A stretch of 10,353 bases of DNA, taken from contig JBILRW010000042.1 in the NCBI GenBank assembly GCA_044372405.1, positions 1-10,353 on the forward strand, given 5' to 3'. Each line of letters opens with the position of its first letter. Within the stretch, counting starts at the first letter, position 1. Below are positions 1 through 6,710 of this stretch, piece after piece. The notes under the pieces were generated by a model, which had not been told where the DNA came from, made no database searches, and saw only the letters and a list, made by a program, of their open reading frames with translations. Source of the DNA: CANGYM01 sp044372405. GTDB lineage: Bacteria; Pseudomonadota; Alphaproteobacteria; JAJTHO01; CANGYM01. The translations under genes and the position numbers were made by a program.

Positions 1-128
1 AATGAGCCCCCCAATACCAAACCCACACATCATTTTCCCCTTGACCCGAAAGACAGTATCTGGTCCGGGATGACGACGAGATTCGTATATTTTTGAAAGT
101 GAATTGGTATCACATTTTGAAAAAAAAA
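1..128. other. Left-edge spacer, no intact gene
   Basis: I see no supported gene here. On the minus strand an ATG at 33-31 follows an AGGGG stretch and opens a frame running off the left edge (begins MMCGFGIGGLI). Eleven codons are too few to call a gene. The segment 41-75 can form a broken hairpin (GACC plus AGA pairing with TCT plus GGTC). Its CGGGATGACGA end resembles the edge of the short dispersed palindromes common in alphaproteobacterial genomes, but only one half is visible. A run of nine A at 120-128 gives a T9 tract when read on the minus strand, after the stop codon of the mutT remnant. With the weak GCAG/CTGC stem at 137-147 it could act as a poor terminator for the proS transcript. 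Confidence 0.3.
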
Positions 129-227
129 TTATTTCCGCAGCATCTGCAAGATGGCGTCGTCGGCGGGGAGGATTTTGTGGTCCTCAAGTTCGGAGAGGTG
201 GAGCCAGGTTAAGCATTGCCCCCCCCC
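129..227 (-). pseudogene. C-terminal remnant of a MutT-type Nudix hydrolase
   Basis: Read on the minus strand, the codons from 218 down to the stop at 131-129 encode about 29 residues (GQCLTWLHLSELEDH, then KILPADDAILQMLRK). These match the usual end of MutT (8-oxo-dGTP diphosphatase): a GQ-L-W segment, a hydrophobic 'elxxxxxLPAD' turn and a closing short helix. The frame stays open upstream into the 3' end of proS, but there is no plausible start codon and no Nudix box, so the catalytic part is absent. The recognisable similarity begins right at a run of nine C (219-227; G9 on the coding strand), which may mark the deletion junction. MutT identity is by eye from a short segment. An unrelated chance match is possible but unlikely given the PAD motif and the terminal position. 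Confidence 0.5.
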
Positions 228-252
228 TGTTATTATGAAACCTGGGGTAGTT

Positions 253-1512
253 TTAGCCGCTAGCCCCCACGGCCACCATCCGTTTTTCCCCTGTTTTCCG
301 GTTTTTAACCTGAACCAGACCCTCTTTTAAATCCCGGGGCCCCACAACAATTTGGGTGGGCAGGCCGATTAAGTCGGCATCATTCAGCTTCACGCCCATG
401 CCGACGTCACGATCATCATACAAAACCGCGTCACGGCCACCGAGTTGATGATACAAACCATCACAGGTTTCGATACATTGGGCATCGCTCACGCCCAGAT
501 TAATTAAAGCATAGCGATACGGGGCCACGGCTTCGGGCCAGATGATGCCTTTATCATCGTGGCTGGCCTCAATCATCGCCCCCACCAGGCGGCCCACGCC
601 CAGGCCGTAAGATCCCATAATCACGGGGCTTTGGGTCCCATCATCCAAGGTGACTTTCGCCTGCATGGGGTCACTGTAACGGGTGCCAAAGGTGAAAATG
701 TGGCCCACTTCAATGCCCTTGGTTTCCATCAGGGGCTTTCCCGTCCAGGTTTTGGGATCATGCACATCATCGGTGGCGGCATACAGATGGGCGCAATCTT
801 TCAGGGTCAGGGCCGATGTGTCCACATTTTCCCAGGCCGGATCATAAAACACGCCGCTTTCGCCATTGCTGGCCAGGATATGAAATTCGTGGCTCAGTTT
901 CCCCCCGATGGGCCCCGTATCAGCGCGCACGGGCATAGCGTGCAGGCCCAAACGGTGAAACAGCCGCATGTACGCCCCGAAAATCCGGTCATAGGTTTCC
1001 GCCGCAGCGTCTTCGGACACATCAAAGGAATAGCCGTCCTTCATCAAAAATTCCCGCCCCCGCATCACACCAAAACGGGGGCGGATTTCATCGCGAAATT
1101 TCCAGTGAATTTGATACCACAGTTGGGGCAGGGCCTTGTGCGAGCGCACGTTTTTACGAAACAGGTCCGTCATGGCCTCTTCCGCCGTGGGGCCGTAAAT
1201 CATGCCGCGCCCGTGGCGGTCTTTTAGGCGCAGCATTTCATCGCCGTAGCTGTCCAGTCGGCCACTTTCCGCCCATAAATCATCGGGTTGCAGTGTGGGA
1301 ATCAAAATCTCTTGCCCCCCAATATCATCCATCACCACCCGGATATGATCCGCAATTTTGTTTAATACCCGCAGCCCCAGCGGCAACCAGGTATACATCC
1401 CCGCCGCCAAGGGCCGAATCAGCCCCGCCCGCAGCATCAACTGGTGCGACACAATACTGGCATCGGCGGGATTTTCTTTCAGCGTAGGAATAAAGGCAGC
1501 AGACAGGCGCAT
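253..1512 (-). CDS. proS: Prolyl-tRNA synthetase, short alphaproteobacterial type
   Basis: Class II aminoacyl-tRNA synthetase that charges tRNA-Pro with proline in the cytosol. The 419 residues hold motif 1 around residues 36-60 (AAGMYTWLPLG), the GPTAEE proline/ATP element at 107-112, motif 2 at 138-150 (FRDE then RPRFG) and motif 3 at 300-308 (GSYGLGVGR). A C-terminal anticodon-binding domain runs from about 330 to 419. The roughly 180-residue editing insertion found between motifs 2 and 3 in E. coli-type ProS is absent. Only about 150 residues separate the two motifs, as is normal for alphaproteobacteria, so cis-editing of Ala-tRNA-Pro is not expected. It is the last gene of the ubiK-serS-proS operon and starts 12 bases after the serS stop. 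The AAGAAAG at the end of serS is its probable ribosome-binding site. Start and length fit the family. Confidence 0.97.
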   Translation of the reverse strand: MRLSAAFIPTLKENPADASIVSHQLMLRAGLIRPLAAGMYTWLPLGLRVLNKIADHIRVVMDDIGGQEILIPTLQPDDLWAESGRLDSYGDEMLRLKDRHGRGMIYGPTAEEAMTDLFRKNVRSHKALPQLWYQIHWKFRDEIRPRFGVMRGREFLMKDGYSFDVSEDAAAETYDRIFGAYMRLFHRLGLHAMPVRADTGPIGGKLSHEFHILASNGESGVFYDPAWENVDTSALTLKDCAHLYAATDDVHDPKTWTGKPLMETKGIEVGHIFTFGTRYSDPMQAKVTLDDGTQSPVIMGSYGLGVGRLVGAMIEASHDDKGIIWPEAVAPYRYALINLGVSDAQCIETCDGLYHQLGGRDAVLYDDRDVGMGVKLNDADLIGLPTQIVVGPRDLKEGLVQVKNRKTGEKRMVAVGASG

Positions 1513-1524
1513 CGTGGGGCTTTC

Positions 1525-2826
1525 TTAAGATAATAAATCTAAGATCAAATCATTTACATCAGTGGAAAGAGTGGCTCTCCCCATATAAGGATGCAAAACT
1601 TCAGGCAGAGGCACCACCCCCTCCCCATCATAATAATTTTCCAACATCGCAGCCAACGTCCGCCCCACGGCCAAAGCCGAACCGTTCAGAGTATGAACAA
1701 ACGCCGTGGCTCCGTTGTCTTTCCGTTTATAACGGGCTTTCATCCGGCGGGCCTGAAACGTCCCAAAGCGGCTGCAGCTGGAAATTTCACGACACGTGTT
1801 TTGGGAAGGCATCCAGACCTCCAGGTCATAGGTTTTCTCCGCCGCAAACCCTATATCCCCCGTACACAGCAAAACCCGCTGATAGGGCAGACCCAAACGC
1901 TCTAAAATCGTTTCGGCGCAACGGGTCATGCGTTCGTGTTCTTCGGCGGCTTGTTCAGGCGTAGTGATGCTGACCAACTCCACCTTGTGAAACTGATGCA
2001 GACGAATCAACCCCGCCGTATCTCTCCCTGCCGACCCCGCTTCGGATCGAAAACACGGCGTGTGGGCAGTGAAACGCAGGGGCAACTGGTATTCTTGATA
2101 AATACAATCCGCCACCATGTTGGTCAACGGCACCTCCGCCGTGGGAATCAGATAATGACCCGTGGTGGTTTTAAACTGGTCCTCTTCAAATTTCGGCAAC
2201 TGGCCCGTGCCAAACAGGGCGGGGGCCTGGACCAGATAGGGGGGGGAGACCTCCGTGTACCCATGCTCCCGCGTGTGCACATCCAGCATGAATTGCCCCA
2301 GGGCCCGTTCCAATCTGGCCAACTGTCCTGTCAACATCATAAACCGCGTGCCAGACATTTGTACCGCTTTTTCGGCTCTATAACACTTGAGAAACGCGGC
2401 GATAGCCTCATGAGATGGTACCAAGAGACCCCGTGGCTCGCCCCAGCTTGACAACACCACGTTGTCGGTTTCGTCTTTGCCCTCCGGCACATTAGATAGG
2501 GGAATGTTGGGCACGGCCTGCCAGGCGGCGAGAAAATCTTCTTCGGCCTGATCCTGCTGGGTTTTTAAATCCTCCAGGGTTTCTTTCAGGGTGGCCACGC
2601 GGACTTTGGCGGCCTCCGCCGATGCTGTGTCGCCGGTTTGCAAAAACGCACCGATGGTTTTGGATAGCTGGCCGCGCTCTTCTTGCGCCGTCTGCCACTG
2701 GGTTTTCAAAACCCGCACGTGCTGGTCCTTAGCAATTAAATCATCCGTAATATCGGGGGCACCGCGTTTTGACAAAGCCGCGCGGAGAATTTCCGGGTTT
2801 TTTCTTAAGATCTCAGGATCAATCAT
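1525..2826 (-). CDS. serS: Seryl-tRNA synthetase
   Basis: Charges tRNA-Ser (and tRNA-Sec where present) with serine. The 433 residues match the family length. Residues 1 to about 105 form the charged helical arm (long antiparallel coiled coil, about 30-100) that grips the tRNA variable arm. The catalytic core follows: the TAEVPLTN serine-binding element at 229-236, motif 2 at 259-270 (FRSEAGSAGRDT) and motif 3 at 381-396 (NGSALAVGRTLAAMLE). The REISSCS loop at 346-352 continues as RFGTFQARR instead of the more usual NCxDFQARR, a small local variation. The ATG overlaps the ubiK stop by four bases (ATGA), so the two are probably translationally coupled. An eight-base C run on the coding strand (positions 2239-2246) lies in codons for SPP near residue 195. 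The frame is intact across it. Confidence 0.97.
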   Translation of the reverse strand: MIDPEILRKNPEILRAALSKRGAPDITDDLIAKDQHVRVLKTQWQTAQEERGQLSKTIGAFLQTGDTASAEAAKVRVATLKETLEDLKTQQDQAEEDFLAAWQAVPNIPLSNVPEGKDETDNVVLSSWGEPRGLLVPSHEAIAAFLKCYRAEKAVQMSGTRFMMLTGQLARLERALGQFMLDVHTREHGYTEVSPPYLVQAPALFGTGQLPKFEEDQFKTTTGHYLIPTAEVPLTNMVADCIYQEYQLPLRFTAHTPCFRSEAGSAGRDTAGLIRLHQFHKVELVSITTPEQAAEEHERMTRCAETILERLGLPYQRVLLCTGDIGFAAEKTYDLEVWMPSQNTCREISSCSRFGTFQARRMKARYKRKDNGATAFVHTLNGSALAVGRTLAAMLENYYDGEGVVPLPEVLHPYMGRATLSTDVNDLILDLLS

Positions 2827-3071
2827 GCCACATCCGTCTTTTTGGTTTTGGCGGGTGGGGTGGCAGCTTCCAGGGCGGCCACGCGGGATTCCAGCGCCAC
2901 GATCAGGGCGCGGAGTTCGTCCAGTTGCTCATCCGTCACCAGGTTCCAGGATTTGGCGCAGTCGCCCATTTTTTCCTTAATGGTGGCCTCCATCTGTTTG
3001 CGAAAACCATCGGCGCTTTGAAACGCGCCGCCGGCCATTTTGGCCATATCGTCAAAAAAGTTTTGGTTCAT
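2823..3071 (-). CDS. ubiK: UbiK/BMFP-family ubiquinone accessory factor
   Basis: Small protein of 82 residues in the BMFP (YqiC/UbiK, formerly DUF526) family. In enterobacteria the family is an accessory factor of the aerobic ubiquinone biosynthesis complex and has membrane-fusogenic properties. The sequence shows the family layout: a short N-terminal segment with the MAGGAF turn (residues 12-17), an amphipathic stretch with MEATIKEKM (27-35), then a C-terminal coiled coil (about 44-70) opening with LVTDEQLDELRAL. It ends in a Lys/Thr-rich tail. A strong AGGAG ribosome-binding site lies just upstream of the ATG. It heads the minus-strand operon with serS and proS, a combination with no obvious functional link beyond co-expression of housekeeping genes. 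Assignment rests on overall pattern and length, because the family is weakly conserved. Confidence 0.8.
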   Translation of the reverse strand: MNQNFFDDMAKMAGGAFQSADGFRKQMEATIKEKMGDCAKSWNLVTDEQLDELRALIVALESRVAALEAATPPAKTKKTDVA

Positions 3072-3124
3072 GGGGGACTCCTCTGCTAGGGTTGGGCCCT
3101 AGTCTACAAAATACCCGCCCCCCC
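3072..3124. promoter_or_regulatory. Divergent promoter region with a CTAGGG/CCCTAG palindrome
   Basis: These 53 bases separate the divergent ubiK operon (minus) and yihY (plus), so promoters for both must lie in or near them. A perfect 6-base inverted repeat, CTAGGG (3086-3091) and CCCTAG (3097-3102) with a 5-base centre, sits in the middle and could be an operator. I cannot assign convincing -35/-10 pairs. A run of seven C (3118-3124) directly abuts the yihY ATG, leaving no Shine-Dalgarno sequence there. Confidence 0.35.
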
Positions 3125-3931
3125 ATGCAACGTATAAAAAACGCCATTCTTGGCCCCTGGAAACTTTTTGACCATCACAAGGGGTTTCGCATGGCAGAAT
3201 CGCTGAGCTATATCACGCTCCTCTGTTTTGTGCCGGTTTTGTTTGTGGGGCTTAGCATGTTTGCCAGCTTTTCCGCCTTCAGCGACGTTCGCCAGTATGC
3301 CCAGAGCGCGATTTTGGATTTTTTATCCCCGCAGCACAGAGATGTGGTGGAGGCGTCCATGAACACCTTCCTGGATAACGCCCAAAATCTGTCTTGGGAG
3401 GGGATTGTGGGGCTGATCATCACAGCCCTGGTTCTGTTTTTTCACATTGAATCGGCCTTTGAAACGCTGTGGGGAACGGAGGTCCGCCGTAATTTTACCA
3501 GTCGGGCCCTTCTTTTTTGGGCGCTGTTGACGTTGGGGCCCTTGGTTTTGGGCGCGTCTTTATTATTGTCCGCCACGGTGTACGAGGGCTGGGCCCGCGT
3601 GGGCATGGCCCTACCCCTGATTCATACCTTTGAGCTGTTTTTACTCCATATCGCGGGGTTTTGGGTGTTTTTCCGCATCATGCCCAACCGTTCTGTGCCG
3701 GCGCTGGCGGCCCTGATGGGGGCGATTGTGGCGTCGGTGTTGTTAAAGGGGCTGAAGGCTGCTTTTGCCTATTATGTTGATCATCTTTCCTCCTATAACG
3801 CCATTTACGGGACGCTGGCCAGCATTCCGGTCTTTTTATTGTTGCTGTATGCGGTGTGGGTGGTGATCCTTTTGGGGGTCTGTGTCACGGTGTTTTGGGG
3901 ACAAACGCATGCTTATCCCCACAGTTCATAG
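3125..3931 (+). CDS. yihY: YihY/UPF0761-family inner-membrane protein
   Basis: Polytopic membrane protein of the YihY (UPF0761, 'virulence factor BrkB') family, once misnamed ribonuclease BN. Its molecular function is not established. The N-terminal signature aligns well with E. coli YihY: AESLSYITLL (24-33) followed by FVPVLFVGLSMFASF. GLIITALVLFFHIESAFETLW (96-116) and the closing YNAIYGTLASIPVFLLLLY (224-242) are also family hallmarks. Hydrophobic segments lie at about 30-50, 92-112, 126-150, 165-185, 192-212 and 227-258, giving six predicted helices. I chose the ATG at 3125 because it keeps the amphipathic WKLFDHHKGF segment seen in the family. Alternatives are TTG at 3092 and ATG at 3191. 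The 3191 start has a better AAGGGG ribosome-binding site but would cut close to the first helix. The 3' end overlaps birA by 23 bases. Confidence 0.88.
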   Translation: MQRIKNAILGPWKLFDHHKGFRMAESLSYITLLCFVPVLFVGLSMFASFSAFSDVRQYAQSAILDFLSPQHRDVVEASMNTFLDNAQNLSWEGIVGLIITALVLFFHIESAFETLWGTEVRRNFTSRALLFWALLTLGPLVLGASLLLSATVYEGWARVGMALPLIHTFELFLLHIAGFWVFFRIMPNRSVPALAALMGAIVASVLLKGLKAAFAYYVDHLSSYNAIYGTLASIPVFLLLLYAVWVVILLGVCVTVFWGQTHAYPHSS

Positions 3932-4427
3932 GTTTTCCTGTACCTCAACCCAGAACGTGGCGCGGGAAATGCTCCTCACCACGCCCCCGCCCTTTGCCGT
4001 CACGGCGGATGAACAAACGGCGGGCCGGGGCCAGCGGGATCGGGTGTGGCACAGCGTTTCCGGAAACCTTCATTTAACCGTGGCCCTGCCCTGGCAGGGG
4101 GAGGACACAGCTATTCCCGCCTTTGCGCTTTCTCTGGCCAAGGCCCTTCATCACGTCATTCAGGGCTATATCCCTGATGCCCGGCTAAAACTGCCCAATG
4201 ATATTTATATCGGGGAAAAGAAAATCGCCGGCATGATCACGGAACGTCACGGCAATGCCATGCTGGTGGGCATCGGCGTGAATATCGCCCATGCGCCGCT
4301 GGCAACGGCGACGTGTTTGAGGGATGGGGGGGGGGATGCTGCGCCAGGGGTTTTGGCGATAAAAATAACAACCCTTCTGCTCAACAATGTGACATTTGTC
4401 ACAGAATTTTTGGGGGATAAGGGATAA
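3909..4427 (+). CDS. birA: Biotin-protein ligase, C-terminally short
   Basis: Attaches biotin to the carrier lysine of biotin-dependent carboxylases through biotinyl-AMP. No N-terminal helix-turn-helix is present, so it is a monofunctional (group I) ligase and not a repressor. Catalytic features in the 172 residues are TAGRGQRDRVW (37-47, the biotinyl-AMP loop), GNLHLT (52-57), LKLPNDIY (93-100), EKKIAGMI with the expected lysine at 105, and GIGVN (121-125). In the loop, the second Arg of the usual GRGRRG is Gln and the next Gly is Asp. Group I ligases are usually 230-270 residues. This one stops just after the helix following the GIGVN strand, so the remaining core and the SH3-like C-terminal domain are missing. 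A G10 tract (4326-4335) lies at residues 139-143, but the frame still looks plausible after it. It may be a truncated but active enzyme or a recent pseudogene. The ATG at 3909 sits behind GGGGAC inside the yihY end. Confidence 0.82.
   Translation: MLIPTVHRFSCTSTQNVAREMLLTTPPPFAVTADEQTAGRGQRDRVWHSVSGNLHLTVALPWQGEDTAIPAFALSLAKALHHVIQGYIPDARLKLPNDIYIGEKKIAGMITERHGNAMLVGIGVNIAHAPLATATCLRDGGGDAAPGVLAIKITTLLLNNVTFVTEFLGDKG
4388..4403. promoter_or_regulatory. CRP/FNR-like palindrome upstream of the gene at 4472
   Basis: TGTGACATTTGTCACA is a perfect inverted repeat (7-base arms, 2-base centre) and matches the CRP core TGTGA-N6-TCACA exactly. It lies inside the last codons of birA, 69 bases before the ATG at 4472, a reasonable distance for an activator site of that gene. 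The following bases (TTTTTGGGGGATAAGGGATAAAAT) are AT-rich with GATAA-type sequences, but no clean -35/-10 pair is visible. The match to the family consensus is seen directly. That it binds a CRP/FNR-family regulator in this organism is inference. Confidence 0.45.
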
Positions 4428-4471
4428 AATAACCCCATGATCTTGTTTCATTTGCATGAGGAACCCTTTTT

Positions 4472-5044
4472 ATGACCACCGGTAATACGACCCCCCCCCT
4501 TGAATTTCTTGAGTTTTTTGATAAATCTAATCCATTCAATCGCCTCCTTCATAAAAAGTTGTGTCAAACAGTCTCTGATACCTGCACCCGGGAGTACACT
4601 AATGGTTATATGGGAATTATGAGATCTCTTTATGGTCTTCCGTTGGATTTAAAAGCAATAAAAACACAAATGTCAAATCAGCTAATTGCCGAGAGTAGAA
4701 TGCTTCCATTATTTGAGTCTTTTTGGAGGGATTTTAAGGGCCTTCTTGAGCCATACTTGGGTCAAAAACGTGTTTTTGATCAGACCGTATTGTTTGATAT
4801 TCTTGGTATTCCATCCGAAAAAAGGACCAGTTTTAACTATGTTGTTTCCGAATCAATAGGTACGATCCAACTCACCCTCAACCAAATAGAGGAACAACTC
4901 AAAATGCATAAAGGACCCTTAACTGATTCGCAAAGGGATAGTCTTCTTAACGTATCGGAAAGGCTGCTCGGAATCCTGGAAGATTCTTCTAAAAGCCAAG
5001 AATCTGGTTTTGAAGAATATAGGGGTAATACTGGGATGGAATAA
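4472..5044 (+). CDS. Unrecognised 190-residue protein, AT-rich gene
   Basis: I do not recognise this protein. It is soluble-looking (no signal peptide or membrane segment) and mostly helical. It opens with PLEFLEFFDKSNPF, has a central helical block with aromatic residues (about 45-110, including FESFWRDFKGLLEPYLG), and ends in a likely coiled coil with charged helices (about 125-175) and a polar tail. A GAGGA ribosome-binding site at 4458-4462 supports the ATG at 4472. Base composition is clearly more AT-rich than the neighbours, and it follows a truncated birA, so it may have been acquired or inserted. A C9 tract (4491-4499) spans codons 7-10, where any one-base slip would abolish the protein. 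A CRP-like palindrome lies upstream. Helix pattern alone vaguely recalls phasin-like or polyhydroxyalkanoate-associated proteins, but I would not assign that. Confidence 0.75.
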   Translation: MTTGNTTPPLEFLEFFDKSNPFNRLLHKKLCQTVSDTCTREYTNGYMGIMRSLYGLPLDLKAIKTQMSNQLIAESRMLPLFESFWRDFKGLLEPYLGQKRVFDQTVLFDILGIPSEKRTSFNYVVSESIGTIQLTLNQIEEQLKMHKGPLTDSQRDSLLNVSERLLGILEDSSKSQESGFEEYRGNTGME

Positions 5045-5052
5045 CCACACCA

Positions 5053-5099
5053 ATCCACCACCACGCATCCCCGCATTTTTCGGCATCGATGGTGGTGAT
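5053..5099. repeat. Imperfect palindrome in the spacer before lpd
   Basis: ATCCACCACCA (5053-5063) can pair with TGGTGGTGAT (5090-5099) apart from one bulged C. This gives a 10-base stem with a 26-base loop that itself contains CCCCG and CGG segments. A further CCACCACC at 5127-5134 could pair with the same right arm, so two alternative hairpins are possible. It may be a degenerate REP-type element or a decayed terminator of the gene ending at 5044. Only this copy is visible in the window. Confidence 0.4.
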
Positions 5100-5191
5100 G
5101 GTGGCACGCCCCTAGGTTCCGGTCCCCACCACCCCCATAAAATCCTGCCACTCTCGGGCGATTGGGGAGAGAGCAAGAGAAACCTTGAGAT

Positions 5192-5215
5192 AAAGGGCTC
5201 TAGAAAAGCCCCTTT
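5192..5215 (+). terminator. Possible hairpin terminator before lpd
   Basis: AAAGGGCT (5192-5199) pairs with AGCCCCTTT (5207-5215), with one extra C, across a 7-base loop. The stem is short and its right arm ends in only three T, followed by CCTCCCC. As an intrinsic terminator for the 4472-5044 gene it would be weak. It could instead be a processing or regulatory hairpin in the lpd leader. Confidence 0.35.
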
Positions 5216-5281
5216 CCTCCCCTGAAAAACTGTGTAAAGTTGCTGTCATCATGAAGACACAAACAAAAAAGGCGCGGTATT

Positions 5282-6670
5282 ATGAGCAGTTATGATGTGA
5301 TTGTCATTGGGGGTGGTCCCGGCGGCTATGTGGCGGCGATTCGGGCCAGTCAGTTGGGACTGAAAACGGCGGTGGTGGAGTCGACGCACCTGGGGGGCAT
5401 TTGTCTGAACTGGGGGTGTATTCCGACCAAGGCCCTGCTGCGTTCCGCCGAAATTTATCATCATATCAAACACGCCAAGAATTATGGACTGACGGTTTCG
5501 GGCGTGACGGTGGATATGCCCGCCATTGTGGCGCGGTCCCGCGGGGTGGCGAAGCAGCTGTCCGGCGGTATTGCCCATTTGCTGAAAAAAAATAAGGTGG
5601 AGGTCATCACCGGCCATGGGTCTTTATTGGGCGGGGGAAAGGTTGCGGTGAAGGGCGAGAAAGAACAAACGCTGACGGGTAAGCACATCATTCTGGCCAC
5701 GGGGGCACGGGCGCGGGTTTTGCCAGGCTTTGAGCCCGATGGAAAACTAGTTTTGACCTATCGCGAGGCCATGGTGCAGGAAACCTTGCCCAAAACCCTG
5801 GCCATTGTGGGATCGGGGGCGATTGGGATGGAGTTTGCGAGCTTTTATAATACGCTGGGATCCAAGGTGACGGTGATTGAGGCCATGGATCGGATCTTGC
5901 CCGCCGAGGATGCAGAGATTTCAGGTTTGGCCAAAAAGTCCTTTGAAAAACAGGGCATGAGCATTCACGTGGGGGCCAAGCTGGCAAAACTCACGAAGGG
6001 CAAAGATGATGTGACCCTCACTTTTGAAAAATCTGGAAAAACGGAATCCCTGACCGTGGATCGCGTGATTATGGCCGTGGGGATTGTGCCCAATACGGAA
6101 ACGATTGGCCTGGAAAAAACTAAAATCCGCCTGGATCGGGGGCACATTGTCACCGATGGGTATTTGAAAACCGACGAGGCCGGGGTGTATGCCCTGGGTG
6201 ATGTGACGGCGGGGCCTTGGTTGGCGCATAAGGCATCTCATGAGGCCATTATTTGTGTGGAAAAACTGGCAGGACAGCCGGGTGTTCACCCCATGGACCG
6301 CGCCAAAATTCCCGGGTGTACCTATACCATGCCCCAAGTGGCCAGTGTGGGACTCTCCGAGGCCAAAGCCAAAGAGGCCGGTCATACCCTGAAAATCGGG
6401 CGCTTCCCGTTTATGGGCAACGGTAAAGCCATTGCGCTGGGCGATCCCGAGGGTTTGGTCAAAACCATCTACGACGCCAAAACGGGTGAACTGCTGGGGG
6501 CGCATTTGATTGGGGCGGAGGTCACTGAGCTGATCCAGGGTTTTGTCATTGCCATGAACGGGGAGTTGACAGAATTGGATCTGGCGCATACCGTATTCCC
6601 TCACCCCACGTTATCGGAAATGATGCACGAAGCTACCTTGGATGCCCTAGGCCGCGTCATTCATTTTTAA
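5282..6670 (+). CDS. lpdA: Dihydrolipoamide dehydrogenase (E3)
   Basis: FAD flavoprotein that reoxidises dihydrolipoyl groups of the pyruvate and 2-oxoglutarate dehydrogenase complexes and the glycine cleavage system, passing electrons to NAD+. The 462 residues contain the FAD-binding GGGPGG (10-15) and the redox-active disulfide in GGICLNWGCIPTK (Cys41 and Cys46). The NAD-binding GSGAIG lies at 177-182 with Glu200 at the end of the next strand, typical of NAD preference. ALGDVT (304-309) closes the FAD site, and the catalytic His441/Glu446 pair lies in HPTLSE. There is no N-terminal lipoyl domain. The ATG follows AAGG at a 9-10 base distance. No E1 or E2 gene is adjacent in this window, which is unusual for alphaproteobacterial lpd copies that sit in pdh or odh clusters. 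The stop-proximal sequence is tandemly repeated downstream. Confidence 0.97.
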   Translation: MSSYDVIVIGGGPGGYVAAIRASQLGLKTAVVESTHLGGICLNWGCIPTKALLRSAEIYHHIKHAKNYGLTVSGVTVDMPAIVARSRGVAKQLSGGIAHLLKKNKVEVITGHGSLLGGGKVAVKGEKEQTLTGKHIILATGARARVLPGFEPDGKLVLTYREAMVQETLPKTLAIVGSGAIGMEFASFYNTLGSKVTVIEAMDRILPAEDAEISGLAKKSFEKQGMSIHVGAKLAKLTKGKDDVTLTFEKSGKTESLTVDRVIMAVGIVPNTETIGLEKTKIRLDRGHIVTDGYLKTDEAGVYALGDVTAGPWLAHKASHEAIICVEKLAGQPGVHPMDRAKIPGCTYTMPQVASVGLSEAKAKEAGHTLKIGRFPFMGNGKAIALGDPEGLVKTIYDAKTGELLGAHLIGAEVTELIQGFVIAMNGELTELDLAHTVFPHPTLSEMMHEATLDALGRVIHF

Positions 6671-6693
6671 ACAGTCGTGTCATTCATTTTTAA
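6648..6693 (+). repeat. Tandem duplication of the lpd 3' end
   Basis: CGCGTCATTCATTTTTAA at 6653-6670, which is the last codons and stop of lpd, recurs as CGTGTCATTCATTTTTAA at 6676-6693, 23 bases later. The match is 17 of 18 bases. The 23-base period is consistent with a tandem duplication (6648-6670 and 6671-6693) whose 5' part has since diverged. The second copy includes an extra TAA and lies just before the greA ribosome-binding site. Confidence 0.75.
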
Positions 6694-6710
6694 GAATAAG
6701 GATCATGATC

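Noticed and set aside
559..1227. 222-codon open frame on the plus strand
   Set aside because: It lies wholly antisense to the conserved proS gene, has low-complexity His/Gly/Pro composition, and shows no family pattern. It is a shadow frame.
3092..3124. TTG start extending yihY by 11 residues
   Set aside because: The added residues (SLQNTRPP-like) do not resemble YihY N-termini and overlap the palindrome in the divergent promoter. The ATG at 3125 is adequate.
4326..4335. Frameshift at the G10 tract as the cause of the short birA
   Set aside because: The current frame reads on plausibly as a helix after the tract, and the two other frames give no biotin-ligase C-terminus before the next gene. 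A simple one-base slip does not explain the missing domain.
5921..6604. 227-codon open frame on the minus strand
   Set aside because: Antisense to lpd, without ribosome-binding site or recognisable motifs. The lpd frame has all catalytic residues.
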